From Kitasatospora sp. Root107 (lineage in GTDB: Bacteria; Actinomycetota; Actinomycetes; Streptomycetales; Streptomycetaceae), in NCBI RefSeq assembly GCF_001424875.1, contig NZ_LMCT01000012.1, positions 478,078 to 542,077 on the forward strand: a stretch of 64,000 nucleotides of DNA. Reading direction: 5' to 3'. The stretch's first letter is position 1; every line of letters begins with the position of its first letter. Position numbers and translations under genes: made by a program. Positions 25,451 to 34,669 of the stretch are shown in pieces. Under the pieces are notes generated by a model. The model was not told where the DNA came from, did no database searches, and saw only the letters and a program-made list of their open reading frames with translations.

Positions 25451-26089
25451 ATGACCGCCGCCCCGCGCCCCCAGGACCGCTCGCTGCCGCTCCGTGAGCG
25501 CAAGAAGCTGCGCACCCGCCGGGCGTTGGCCGACGCGGCCCTGCGCCTGTTCGGTGAGCAGGGCTTCGATGCGACCACGCTGGAGGAGCTGGTCGACGCG
25601 GTCGAGGTCTCCAAGTCCACGTTCTTCCGCACCTTCCCGGCCAAGGAGGCGGTGGCGATCGAGGCCGAGGTCGAGCTCTGGTCGGCCTGCCTGGCCGCAC
25701 TGGCCGAGCGGCCACTGACCGGACTGGTCCTCGCCGAGCTGCAGGGCGTGCTGGCCGAGGTGACCGCCGCACTGGACCCGGACTGGGACGAGCGCTACGC
25801 GGCGACCCGCGAACTGGTCCGCAGCACACCGGCGTTGCTCTCGTACATGGCGCACTACCGGAACGAGGTCGAGCAGCAGATCATCGCCCGGCTGGCCGAG
25901 CGGCTGGACCTGCCCGCCGACGACCTGCGCCTGCGGGTACTCGCCCAACTGACCATCACCGCCTGGAGCGTGTCCGCCCGGGACTGGGTCCACTCGACCG
26001 ACCGCGGAGACCGGAGCAGCCTGACCGCCCGGCTGGCCCGCACCTTCGCGGCGATCCCGGCGGGCCTGGAGCTGCGCGCCGGGGGCTGA
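25451..26089 (+). CDS. TetR-family transcriptional regulator
   Basis: 212 residues. HTH: RKKLRTRRALADAALRLFGE then GFDATTLEELVDAVEVSKST and FFRTFPAKEAV. The C-terminal region is of the type seen in mycofactocin-like and SACE-type TetR proteins (VRSTPALLSYMAHYRNEVEQ). Divergent from the SnoaL-like gene, so probably a local repressor. Ligand unknown. Confidence 0.9.
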   Translation: MTAAPRPQDRSLPLRERKKLRTRRALADAALRLFGEQGFDATTLEELVDAVEVSKSTFFRTFPAKEAVAIEAEVELWSACLAALAERPLTGLVLAELQGVLAEVTAALDPDWDERYAATRELVRSTPALLSYMAHYRNEVEQQIIARLAERLDLPADDLRLRVLAQLTITAWSVSARDWVHSTDRGDRSSLTARLARTFAAIPAGLELRAGG

Positions 26090-26115
26090 CCCGGGCAGGT
26101 CCGTCGATCCGACGT

Positions 26116-26149
26116 ACTTGCGCGATCTCTGTCGAAATTTTGCACTTTT
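26116..26149. promoter_or_regulatory. Candidate LacI-type sites in the GH87 promoter region
   Basis: ACTTGCGCGA (26116-26125) and TTTTGCACTTTT (26138-26149) lie about 22 bp apart in the 145-bp gap upstream of the first GH87 gene. Both resemble bases found upstream of the lacI gene (TTGCGC half-sites; TTTTGCGCTTTC at 30165-30176, 10 of 12 identical). Confidence 0.4.
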
Positions 26150-26234
26150 ACATGGACTTCATGCACCGTCGCGCCTAGTCTCTCCAACGCTCGGCCGTTC
26201 CCACCCACGCGACCAGCAAGGAAGTGCATCCCCC

Positions 26235-29060
26235 ATGCAGCCACCCCCACTTCGCCGCCTGCGCGCTCCGCTCGCCGTGCTGACGGCCGCCGCACTGAGC
26301 TCCGCCGCCCTGCTCGGCCTGACCGCCCAGTCCGCGCACGCCGCCGCCGTACCGACCCTGTCCCCGCTGGACGTCTCCGGCCGGGGTGCCACCGTCCCGT
26401 TCAGGGAGCAGGAGGCCGAGTACGCGGCCACCAACGGCACCGTGATCGGCCCCGAGCGGCGCTACGGCACCCTGCCCTCGGAGGCGTCGGGACGCCAGGC
26501 CGTCACGCTCAACTCCACCGGCCAGTACGTGGAGTTCACCCTGGCCGCGCCGGCCAACGCGATGAGCTTCCGGTACAGCCTGCCGGACACCGCCGACGGC
26601 CGGGGGCGGACCGCCTCGATCGACCTGCTGGTCAACGGATCGAAGCTGAAGGACCTGCCGGTCACCTCCAAGTACGGCTGGTACTACGGGGGTTACCCGT
26701 TCAACAACAACCCCGGTGACACCAACCCGCACCACTTCTACGACGAGACCCGGACCATGTTCGGCTCCACCCTGCCCGCCGGAGCGAAGATCCGGCTGCA
26801 GGTCTCCTCCACCGCGCAGTCGCCCAGCTTCACCATCGACCTGGCCGACTTCGAGCAGGTCGCCGCGCCGATCGCCAAGCCCGCTGGGGCACTTGACGTG
26901 GTGACGGACTTCGGCGCCGACCCGAGCGGGGCCACCGACTCGACCACGAAGTTCCAGGCGGCGGTCAACGCCGGGCAGGCGCAGGGGAAGACGGTCTTCA
27001 TCCCGCCGGGCAGCTTCACCCTCTACGACCACGTGGTGGTGGACGGCGTCACGCTGGCCGGGGCCGGTCCCTGGTACAGCGTGCTCGGCGGACGCGACCC
27101 GGTGAACCGGAACCGGGCGGCCGGCATCTACGGCAAGTACGTGCCGGGCGGCGGCTACGGCGGCGCGGTCCGGCCGCACGAGGCGGGTGGTCCGAGCCGG
27201 AACGTCACGCTCAAGGACTTCGCCCTGATCGGCGACATCCAGGAGCGGGTCGACGACGACCAGGTGAACGCCATCGGCGGCGCGATGAGCAACTCGGTGG
27301 TCGACAACCTGTGGATCCAGCACACCAAGGTGGCCGCCTGGATGGACGGTCCGATGGACCACCTCACCATCCGCAACAGCCGGATCCTGGACCAGACCGC
27401 CGACGGCGTGAACTTCCACACCGGGGTCACCGACTCGTCCGTCACCAACACCTTCGTCCGCAACACCGGCGACGACGGCCTGGCCTCCTGGCCGGAGCGG
27501 GTGCCGAACGTGCGCGACAGCTTCACCCACAACACGGTCGTGCTGCCGATCCTGGCGAACAACATCGTCACGTACGGCGGCAAGGACTTCACCATCTCGG
27601 ACAACGTGATGGCCGACACCATCAGCAACGGCGGCGGCCTGCACATCGCCAACCGCTACCCGGGCGTCAGTTCGGGCAACGGCACCGCCGTGGCGGGCAC
27701 CATCACCGCCGCCCGGAACACCCTGATCCGGACCGGCAACAGCGACTTCAACTGGAACTTCGGGGTCGGCGCGGTCTGGTTCAGCGGCCTCAACGAGGCG
27801 ATCAGCGGCGCGACCATCAACATCACCGACAGCGACATCCTGGACAGCTCGTACGAGGCGATCCAGACCATCGAAGGCGCGGTCAACGGGGTCAACCTCA
27901 CCAACGTGAACATCGACGGCGCGGGCACCTACGCGATCCAGGCGCAGGCCAACGCGAGCATGAAGTTCACCAACGTGACGGCGAAGAACATCGCGCAGGC
28001 GGCCACCCCGACCCACAACTGTGTCGGCACCGGCTTCGTGATCACCGACGGCGGCGGCAACTCCGGCTGGTCGGGCTCGACCTGCTCGGGTGTCTGGCCC
28101 GACCCGAGGTTCACCTACGGCGGGCGGCCGTCCAACGGCACCCAGCCCTCGCCGTCGCCTTCCCCCTCGCCTTCCCCCTCGTCGTCGCCCAGCCCGTCAC
28201 CCTCCCCCTCCACGCCGCCGGTCTGCACGCCGAGCGCGACCGCGACCAGCAGCAACCAGACCTATGGCGCGGCCAACGCCATCGACGGCAACGCCGCGAC
28301 TTACTGGGAGAGCACCAACAACGCCTTCCCGCAGTCGCTGACGGTCGACCGCTGCACCGCCACCGACGTGACCGGTGTCCAGCTGAAGCTGCCGCCGAAC
28401 TGGGAGGCCCGTACCGAGACGCTCACCGTCTCCGGCTCCACCGACGGCAGTTCGTTCACCGAGCTGGCCGCCTCGCGCGGAGTACTGCTCGACCCGGCAA
28501 CCGGGAACACCGCGACCGTCAACTTGGCTGCCACCAAGGCCCGGTGGATCCGGATCACGGTCACCGGTAACACCGGCTGGCCCGCCGCTCAGCTCGCGGA
28601 GCTGACCGTGCTCACCGGCAGCACCCCCACGACCACCCCATCTGCCAACCCGAACCTGCTCGCGGGCCGGACCCTCACCGAGACCAGCCACGCGGACGTC
28701 TACACCGTCTCCCGGGCCAACGACGGTGACCCGAACAGCTACTGGGAGAGCGCCAACAACGCGTTCCCGCAGTCGCTGAGCGCCGACCTCGGCAGCCAGT
28801 CCACCGTGGGCCGTCTGGTGCTCCGGCTGCCGGCCGGCTGGGGCGCGCGGACCGAGACGCTCTCGGTGCTCACCAGTACCGACGGCAGCACCTGGACCAC
28901 CGCGAAGGCCTCTGCGGGCTACGGCTTCGACCCGGCCACCGGCAACACCGTCACGGTCAGTTTCCCCGGCGCCGCCGCCCGCCACCTGCGGGTGACCTTC
29001 ACCGGCAACACCGGCTGGCCGGCCGCCCAGCTGTCCGACATCCAGGCGTACGCCTCCTGA
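26235..29060 (+). CDS. Secreted GH87 alpha-1,3-glucanase (mycodextranase family), enzyme 1
   Basis: 941 residues. Signal peptide 1-37 (cleavage near AHA-AAV). About 50-210: CBM35/CBM6-like beta domain (EASGRQAVTLNSTGQYVEF). About 218-630: right-handed beta-helix. Catalytic Asp candidates D390, D413 and D414 (TADGVNF...NTGDDG) have the same 23/24-residue spacing as the three catalytic Asp of Agl-FH1 from Paenibacillus. About 636-662: Pro-Ser linker. About 666-795 and 803-941: two F5/8-type C (discoidin) binding domains ending in NTGWPAAQL. The enzyme would cut alpha-1,3-glucan or nigeran outside the cell. ATG 26235 follows AAGGAAG. Alone on the plus strand, convergent with lacI. Confidence 0.88.
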   Translation: MQPPPLRRLRAPLAVLTAAALSSAALLGLTAQSAHAAAVPTLSPLDVSGRGATVPFREQEAEYAATNGTVIGPERRYGTLPSEASGRQAVTLNSTGQYVEFTLAAPANAMSFRYSLPDTADGRGRTASIDLLVNGSKLKDLPVTSKYGWYYGGYPFNNNPGDTNPHHFYDETRTMFGSTLPAGAKIRLQVSSTAQSPSFTIDLADFEQVAAPIAKPAGALDVVTDFGADPSGATDSTTKFQAAVNAGQAQGKTVFIPPGSFTLYDHVVVDGVTLAGAGPWYSVLGGRDPVNRNRAAGIYGKYVPGGGYGGAVRPHEAGGPSRNVTLKDFALIGDIQERVDDDQVNAIGGAMSNSVVDNLWIQHTKVAAWMDGPMDHLTIRNSRILDQTADGVNFHTGVTDSSVTNTFVRNTGDDGLASWPERVPNVRDSFTHNTVVLPILANNIVTYGGKDFTISDNVMADTISNGGGLHIANRYPGVSSGNGTAVAGTITAARNTLIRTGNSDFNWNFGVGAVWFSGLNEAISGATINITDSDILDSSYEAIQTIEGAVNGVNLTNVNIDGAGTYAIQAQANASMKFTNVTAKNIAQAATPTHNCVGTGFVITDGGGNSGWSGSTCSGVWPDPRFTYGGRPSNGTQPSPSPSPSPSPSSSPSPSPSPSTPPVCTPSATATSSNQTYGAANAIDGNAATYWESTNNAFPQSLTVDRCTATDVTGVQLKLPPNWEARTETLTVSGSTDGSSFTELAASRGVLLDPATGNTATVNLAATKARWIRITVTGNTGWPAAQLAELTVLTGSTPTTTPSANPNLLAGRTLTETSHADVYTVSRANDGDPNSYWESANNAFPQSLSADLGSQSTVGRLVLRLPAGWGARTETLSVLTSTDGSTWTTAKASAGYGFDPATGNTVTVSFPGAAARHLRVTFTGNTGWPAAQLSDIQAYAS

Positions 29061-29072
29061 CCCACCACACAC

Positions 29073-29108
29073 GAAGGCCCTGACACCTCATCGGGTGCCA
29101 GGGCCTTC
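29073..29108. terminator. Bidirectional terminator hairpin
   Basis: A 15-bp stem with one mismatch (29073-29087 with 29094-29108) and a short loop lie between the stop codons of GH87 enzyme 1 and lacI. Confidence 0.85.
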
Positions 29109-29120
29109 AAGGCTGCGCGG

Positions 29121-30134
29121 TCAGCCGCGCGAGCGCGGCGGCGCGGTCGAGCCGCGCACCACCAGCTCGGGCTCGAACAGCAGCTCGTCGTGGGTGATCT
29201 TGGCGCCGCCGATCTCCCCCGCCAGCAGGTCCACGGCGGCCCGCCCCATCGCCTCGATCGGCTGTCGGACGGTGGTGAGCGGCGGGTCGGTGCAGTTCAT
29301 GAAGGCCGAGTCGTCGTAGCCGATCACCGAGACGTCGTCCGGCACCGAGAGCCCGGCCCGGCGGACCGCCCGGACCGCCCCCAGGGCCAGCGGGTCGCTC
29401 GCGCAGATGATGCCGGTGACCTCCTGCCGGAGCAGCCTGGTGGTGGCCGCCTGGCCCCCCTCCAGGGTGAAAAGTGCCCGCTCCACGTGCAGGTCGGGCA
29501 GCTCGAGGCCGGCCTTCGCCGCCGCGACCCGGGCCGCCGCCAGCTTGCGCTGGGAGGGCACGTGGTCGCTCGGGCCGAGCACCAGGCCGATCTTCCGGTG
29601 CCCCAACTGCCGCAAGTGGCCGATGGACTGCTCCACCGCCACCGCGTCGTCGCAGGAGACCCGGGCGAAGTCCAGGCCGTCGATCGCCGCGTTCAGCAGC
29701 ACGGTGGGCAGGCTGCGTTCGGCCAGCCGCTCGTAGTGCTCGTGGGCCGCGTCCGCCTGGGCGTAGAGGCCGCCGAAGAAGACCACCCCGGAGACCTGTT
29801 GGGAGAGCAGCAGGTCCACGTAGTCGGCCTCGGAGACTCCGCCGGCGGTCTGCGTGCAGAGCACCGGGGTGAAGCCCTGGCCGGCCAGCGCGCCGCCGAC
29901 CACCTCGGCGAAGGCCGGGAAGATCGGGTTCTGCAGCTCCGGCATCACCATGCCGACCAACCTGGCCCGCTCACCGCGGAGTTGGGTGGGCCGCTCGTAG
30001 CCCAGCACGTCCAGCGCCGTCAGCACCGCCGCCCTGGTCGCGTCGGAGACGCCGGGCTTCTCGTTCAGCACCCGGCTGACCGTGGCCTCGCTGACCCCGA
30101 CCTTCTGCGCCACCTGGGCAAGTCGTCGTGTCAT
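29121..30134 (-). CDS. LacI-family repressor, MalR-like
   Basis: 337 residues from ATG 30134. HTH at the extreme N-terminus: LAQVAQKVGVSEATVSRVLN, hinge then GYERPTQLRGERARLVGMVM. The periplasmic-binding-like effector domain has PELQNPIFPAF, GIICASDPLALGAVRAVRRA and VIGYDDSAFMNCTDPPLTTV. The overall pattern is that of Streptomyces MalR-type regulators of alpha-glucoside genes. It sits between the two GH87 genes, last in the minus-strand glucan cluster, and probably represses both strands of the island until an oligosaccharide is present (inference). Confidence 0.92.
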   Translation of the reverse strand: MTRRLAQVAQKVGVSEATVSRVLNEKPGVSDATRAAVLTALDVLGYERPTQLRGERARLVGMVMPELQNPIFPAFAEVVGGALAGQGFTPVLCTQTAGGVSEADYVDLLLSQQVSGVVFFGGLYAQADAAHEHYERLAERSLPTVLLNAAIDGLDFARVSCDDAVAVEQSIGHLRQLGHRKIGLVLGPSDHVPSQRKLAAARVAAAKAGLELPDLHVERALFTLEGGQAATTRLLRQEVTGIICASDPLALGAVRAVRRAGLSVPDDVSVIGYDDSAFMNCTDPPLTTVRQPIEAMGRAAVDLLAGEIGGAKITHDELLFEPELVVRGSTAPPRSRG

Positions 30135-30155
30135 GCCGCGAGTGTACGTCTTCCC

Positions 30156-30172
30156 GCGCAAGTTTTTTGCGC
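30156..30172. promoter_or_regulatory. Candidate LacI operator (autoregulatory)
   Basis: GCGCAA-N5-TTGCGC, a perfect 6-bp inverted repeat spanning 17 bp, lies 22 bp upstream of the lacI ATG. Extra TTGCG copies follow at 30178 and 30182. The A/T tract and TTGCGC half-site recur upstream of GH87 enzyme 1 and, more weakly, upstream of the binding-protein gene. Confidence 0.5.
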
Positions 30173-30235
30173 TTTCTTGCGTTGCGAACGACATGCCCTT
30201 TCCGGACAACACAGGCCTTTCCCCAGCAGCCGGAA

Positions 30236-30268
30236 GTGCCGCCGGGAGGTCAGGACTCCCGGCGGCAC
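30236..30268 (-). terminator. Terminator of GH87 enzyme 2
   Basis: A perfect 13-bp stem (30236-30248 with 30256-30268) and 7-base loop lie 16 bp downstream of the GH87-2 stop codon. Confidence 0.85.
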
Positions 30269-30283
30269 CGTTCTCGGTGGGTG

Positions 30284-33200
30284 TTACGGGTTCACGGTCA
30301 GGGTGAAGGTGGAGGTGGTGTTCCTGATGTTCTGGACGTTGCCGCTCAACCGCAGGTTGTTGAAGACCGCGTTGCCGACCGCCGGGCCCTGACCGGCCTC
30401 GGCCGCCTCGTTGACCCAGATCCCGAAGCCCGACTTGGCGTCGTACGCGTCACCGCTCCTCTGCGCCCCGCTGATCGAGACGTTGGTGAACACCGTGTCC
30501 TTGACCGGGAACTGCGGCTGACCGCCCACGTAGTTCGTCTGGAACATGATGCCGTGGTAGGTCGGGTCGACGATGTCCACGTCGCTCACCCGGATGCCCT
30601 GGAACACCTTCGAGGCCGAGAAGACCCAGATGCCGGGGAAGGTCTGCGAGCCCCAGAAGTGGCCGCCCGCCCGGACGATGGAGATGTTCTGCAGGTTGGT
30701 CGGGTCGGTCCCGAAGCCGTTCATCGGGTAGCCGAAGTCCAGCGAGCTGATGGTGATGCCCGAGTAGACCAGGGTGTCCGCGATGTGGATGTTGCGGAAG
30801 GTGTTGGCGTACCCGCCGTAGACCGCGACACCGGCGGCCCGCCAGGTGAGGATCGAGGTCAGGTTCTCGAAGACGTTGTTCTTCTCGTCCGCCCCGCCCC
30901 CGTCGATCGCGGAGAACAGCGCGAAGGAGTCGTCACCGGTGGCCCGGGCCTCGTTGTTGCTGATCAGGTTGTCGGTGCTGCCGTTGGTCATGTTGACGCC
31001 ATCGGCGAAGGTGTCCCGGATCCGGGAGTTCTTGATCACCATCGAGTCGGTGTTGGCACCCCAGTAGAGGCAGACCATGTGCTCGACCCAGATGTTGTCG
31101 ATCACCGTGTTGGCCACGTTGGAGAAGTCGAAGACCTTGCCGGGGCCGTCGATCCGCGAGGTGTAGTTGCCGAAGTAGGCGAACCCCGCGAAGGTCGACC
31201 CGTTGGCCGTGGCCTCGGCGCGGAAGCCGATGTCGGTGTTGGACTGGGTGGCCGGGGCGTGGAACCGGGTGAACCAGGGGCCCGCACCGATCACCTTGAC
31301 CGGCTTGCCGTAGACCTGGAACTTAGCTGCGGTCTGGTAGTCACCGGTCGGCAGGTAGACGCCGACCAGGGTGCCGGTGGTGTCCATCCGGACCTTGTCC
31401 AGGGCGTTCTGCACGTCCTGGTGGGTGAAGCCGGCCGGCACCGTGTAGCGGGCCGGGTCCGGGTTCGGGGTCGCGGTGGCCTGCTCCAGGCTGACGAAGT
31501 CGATCGCGTACTGCGAGGTGTTGCCCGCGTCCTTCTGCAGCCTGATCCGGCTACCCGCCGGGACGGTGGTGCCGAGCAGCACGTTCGCCTCGTCGTAGAT
31601 GTGCCGCGGGCCACCCGCGCTGGGCGAGTTGCCCGGGCCGGTCTCGCTGCCGTACAGCCAGGCGTACTTGGAGGTCAGGTCGATGGTCTTCAGGAAGCTG
31701 CCGTTGACGTAGACACTCAAGCTCGAGTCGATGCCGTCGCCGCCCGCCGCGTCCGGGATGGAGAACCGGGTGACCAGGGTGTTGGTCGGCGCCTTGGTGG
31801 TGAACTCGACCGAGGCACCGGTGGAGTTGAGCGTCACCGCACGCCGGCCGGAGGCCTCGCCGGCCAGGTCGCCGACGGTCCGGTTCGGGCCGACCAGCGC
31901 GGCACCACCGGCCAGCACACCGTCCTCGGCCTCGTACATGTCGTACGGCATGTTGGCCCCGCGGCCGACGAACAGCGACTGGCTGCTGGTGTTGTTGGCC
32001 TGCTTGACCGGCAGCTCGTTGGCGTCGTTGGCGATCACCGTCTGCACGGTGTACTTGCCGTTGCCCGCCGTCCAACTGCCCAGGCTGACCGGGGCGGTGG
32101 TGGCACCGGCCGCGATCGCGCCGCTGTAGGAACCGGTCAGCGTCTTGACCACCGCGCCGCTCTGGTCGGCCACGGTCAGCGTGATGCCGTGCGCACCGGC
32201 GGCCGAGGCCACCGTGCCCTGGTTCTTCAGCGCCACCGAGAAGGTGACGGCGTTGCCGGTGGCCGGGTTGCCCGGCGACCAGCTGACCGGGGCGGCCAGC
32301 AGGTCCGAGCTGGCGACTTGACTGACCACCAGGGCGGCCGGGGCGGTGTAGCCGTTGTTGCTCTCGTCCCGCTCGACCACCGTGTTGGCCGGGTCGACCT
32401 TGGCGCTCACCTGGTAGCTGCCCGCGTTCTGCGCCCCGGCGTTGACCGAGACGGTACTGGTACCACCGGCGGCCAGCGCGCCGACCTGCGCGGTGCCGAC
32501 CTTGGTGGATCCGAGGAACAGGTCCACGGCGGTGGCGGCCGAGGGCAGCGTGCCGACGTTCTTGACCGTGGCGGCCAGCGTGACCACGTCGGTCTCCACC
32601 GGGCTGGCCGGGGTCGCGGTGGTGCCGGTGACGGCGAGGTCCGGGTTCGGCGCCGGGGTGCCGATCACCTGGAACTCGGCCGCCTGGCCGCCACCGGAAC
32701 CTGAGTTTGCGGTGATCCGCAGCTGGACGTCGGCCACCGTGGCACCGACCGGGATGGTCACGGTGTTGCCGGAGGCCGGGTCGAAGGCGTAGCTCTTCGC
32801 GGCCACCAGACTGGCGAGACCACTCGCGCTCTGCTCCCGGCCCAGCACCTCGATGGTCTGGGTCCGCGGGCCCCAGGCCGAGGCCGGGTTGAGCTTGACC
32901 ACCACGGAGTCCACGGCGGCGTTCGAACCAAGCGGCACCGTCAGGGTGTTGGGGTAACTGTTGGAGTTCCCCTCCCAGTAGGTCGTGACGTCGTTGTCGT
33001 TGGCGTTTGCCGCGACGAAGGTGAAGATGCTGGAGGAGGCGGTGATCGCCTTGCCCGCCGCCAGGTTGGTGCCGCCGGTACTGCCGCTGCGCAGCACGGT
33101 GTTGCTGCTCGCCGACTGGTTGCCGGCCGCGTCCTTCGCCTTCACGTAGTACGAGACGGTGGCGCTGTCCGGCTGGCTGTCGGTGTACGTCAGCACGTTG

Positions 33201-34576
33201 CCCGCGACGCTGCTGCGGAGTGCGCCGTTGGCGTAGACGTCGTAGCCGGCCACACCCACGTTGTCGGTGGCGGCACCCCAGGTCAGCTTGATCTGACCCG
33301 AACTCGGCTGGGTGTACGCCAGGTTGGCCGGTGCGGACGGCGCCTGGGTGTCCCCGGCGGCGCCCGTGCGGGTGACGGTGTTGCTGTTCCCGGACTGGTT
33401 CCCGGCCGCGTCCTTGGCCCGGACGAAGTACGAGACGGTGGCGCTGTCGGGCCGGGTGTCGGTGTACGTCAGCACCCCGCCGCCCACACTGGTGAGCAGC
33501 TCACCGTCGGCGAAGATGTCGTAGCCGGTCACGCCCACGTTGTCGGTCGCGGCACCCCAGGTCAGCTTGATCTGACCCGGACTCGGCTGGGTGTACGCCA
33601 GGTTGGCCGGTGCGGACGGCGCCTGGGTGTCCCCGGCGGTCGGCCCGTATGCCTCCAGCTCGGCCAGCTGGGCGGCCGGCCAGGCCGTGTTGGCGGTGAC
33701 GTTCAGCCGGATGTACCGGGTGGTCGCGGTGCCGAAGTCGACCGTCACGGCGTTGCCGGTGGCCGGATCGAAGACATAGCCGGTGGAGGCGGCCAGGTCG
33801 GTGAAGTCGGTGCCGTTGGAGCTGCCCTGGACGGCGAGCGTCTGGGTCCGCTTCTCCCAGCCCGCCGGGAGCTTGAGCACCAGCTTGTTCACCGCGACCG
33901 AGGATCCCAGGTCGAGCTGGATCCACTGCGGCAGGGCGTTGTTGGCGCTCTCCCAGTAGCTCGACCGGGAGCCGTCGTTGGCGTTGTTCGCGGTGTAGGT
34001 CTGGCTGTAGCTGCTCGCGGTGAGGTTGCGGCCCTGGGCCAGGTTGGCGCTGGTGCCGGTCGCGCCGTGCACCTCCAGCTCGGAGATCTGGGCGGCGGGC
34101 CAGCCGGTGTTGGCGCTGATCGCCAGCCGGACGAACCGGGTGGTGACGGCTGGGAAGCCGATCTTCACGGTGTTCGCGGCGCCCGGGTCGAAGCTGTACC
34201 TCGCGGAGCTGGTCAGGGTGTTGAAGCTGGTGCCGTCGGCGCTGCCCTGCACGGCCAGCGTCTCGGTGCGGCTGCCCCAGGCGGCCGGCAGCTTGAGCAC
34301 CACCTCGTCCACGCCGGCCGCCGCGCCGAGGTCGACCTGCACCCACTGCGGGAGGCTGCCGTTGCTGCTCTCCCAGTAGGTGGACTGGTTGCCGTCGTTG
34401 ATGTTGCCGACGGCCTGACCGCCGGTGGAGCTGCTGGCCGCGACGGCCTTTCCGGCCGCCAGGTTGGGACCACCGGCCGCCGAGGCGGCGGTGGGCAGCA
34501 GCGGACCTGCCAGGGCGAGCAGGCTGATGGTGGCCGCGGTGGCCACCAGTCGGGGGATCGGTGCTCGGGTTCTCAC
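30284..34576 (-). CDS. Secreted modular GH87 alpha-1,3-glucanase, enzyme 2
   Basis: 1430 residues. Signal peptide 1-33 (ASA-AGG). Two F5/8C domains (36-170, 176-310), two near-identical FN3 modules (315-407, 408-500), a third F5/8C-like domain (504-640), two CARDB-like beta domains (645-750, 757-870), CBM35-like (876-1032), then the beta-helix catalytic domain (1045-1430). Catalytic Asp candidates are D1192, D1215 and D1216 (FADGVN...ATGDDS), the GH87 spacing. Binding modules precede catalysis, the reverse of enzyme 1. GTG 34576 follows GAGGAAACC. It is downstream of the GH13 gene (93 bp) and probably in the same transcription unit as the ABC transporter. Confidence 0.9.
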   Translation of the reverse strand: MRTRAPIPRLVATAATISLLALAGPLLPTAASAAGGPNLAAGKAVAASSSTGGQAVGNINDGNQSTYWESSNGSLPQWVQVDLGAAAGVDEVVLKLPAAWGSRTETLAVQGSADGTSFNTLTSSARYSFDPGAANTVKIGFPAVTTRFVRLAISANTGWPAAQISELEVHGATGTSANLAQGRNLTASSYSQTYTANNANDGSRSSYWESANNALPQWIQLDLGSSVAVNKLVLKLPAGWEKRTQTLAVQGSSNGTDFTDLAASTGYVFDPATGNAVTVDFGTATTRYIRLNVTANTAWPAAQLAELEAYGPTAGDTQAPSAPANLAYTQPSPGQIKLTWGAATDNVGVTGYDIFADGELLTSVGGGVLTYTDTRPDSATVSYFVRAKDAAGNQSGNSNTVTRTGAAGDTQAPSAPANLAYTQPSSGQIKLTWGAATDNVGVAGYDVYANGALRSSVAGNVLTYTDSQPDSATVSYYVKAKDAAGNQSASSNTVLRSGSTGGTNLAAGKAITASSSIFTFVAANANDNDVTTYWEGNSNSYPNTLTVPLGSNAAVDSVVVKLNPASAWGPRTQTIEVLGREQSASGLASLVAAKSYAFDPASGNTVTIPVGATVADVQLRITANSGSGGGQAAEFQVIGTPAPNPDLAVTGTTATPASPVETDVVTLAATVKNVGTLPSAATAVDLFLGSTKVGTAQVGALAAGGTSTVSVNAGAQNAGSYQVSAKVDPANTVVERDESNNGYTAPAALVVSQVASSDLLAAPVSWSPGNPATGNAVTFSVALKNQGTVASAAGAHGITLTVADQSGAVVKTLTGSYSGAIAAGATTAPVSLGSWTAGNGKYTVQTVIANDANELPVKQANNTSSQSLFVGRGANMPYDMYEAEDGVLAGGAALVGPNRTVGDLAGEASGRRAVTLNSTGASVEFTTKAPTNTLVTRFSIPDAAGGDGIDSSLSVYVNGSFLKTIDLTSKYAWLYGSETGPGNSPSAGGPRHIYDEANVLLGTTVPAGSRIRLQKDAGNTSQYAIDFVSLEQATATPNPDPARYTVPAGFTHQDVQNALDKVRMDTTGTLVGVYLPTGDYQTAAKFQVYGKPVKVIGAGPWFTRFHAPATQSNTDIGFRAEATANGSTFAGFAYFGNYTSRIDGPGKVFDFSNVANTVIDNIWVEHMVCLYWGANTDSMVIKNSRIRDTFADGVNMTNGSTDNLISNNEARATGDDSFALFSAIDGGGADEKNNVFENLTSILTWRAAGVAVYGGYANTFRNIHIADTLVYSGITISSLDFGYPMNGFGTDPTNLQNISIVRAGGHFWGSQTFPGIWVFSASKVFQGIRVSDVDIVDPTYHGIMFQTNYVGGQPQFPVKDTVFTNVSISGAQRSGDAYDAKSGFGIWVNEAAEAGQGPAVGNAVFNNLRLSGNVQNIRNTTSTFTLTVNP
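33079..33634. repeat. Tandem FN3-encoding repeat, 279-bp period
   Basis: Two in-frame copies of a 93-codon FN3 module inside GH87 enzyme 2, each beginning GDTQAPSAPANLAYTQPS. Stretches of about 100 bp (around 33255-33360 and 33534-33640) are almost identical at DNA level, implying recent duplication or gene conversion. Confidence 0.85.
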
Positions 34577-34669
34577 GGTTTCCTCTGTCTCGTCGTCCGA
34601 ACGATGGGTGGGGGTGAGGAGTTGGGAACCTTGGCGAGCGAGGTGGCGACCGGGCCATCAGCAGTCTCC

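Noticed and set aside
28141..28220. Short repeats that look like a CRISPR or VNTR array
   Set aside because: They encode the Pro-Ser linker of GH87 enzyme 1 in frame; no spacers of constant length.
30128..32704. 858-codon plus-strand frame opposite GH87 enzyme 2
   Set aside because: Antisense shadow, repeated DVG/VHRV low-complexity sequence, no ribosome site or domains.
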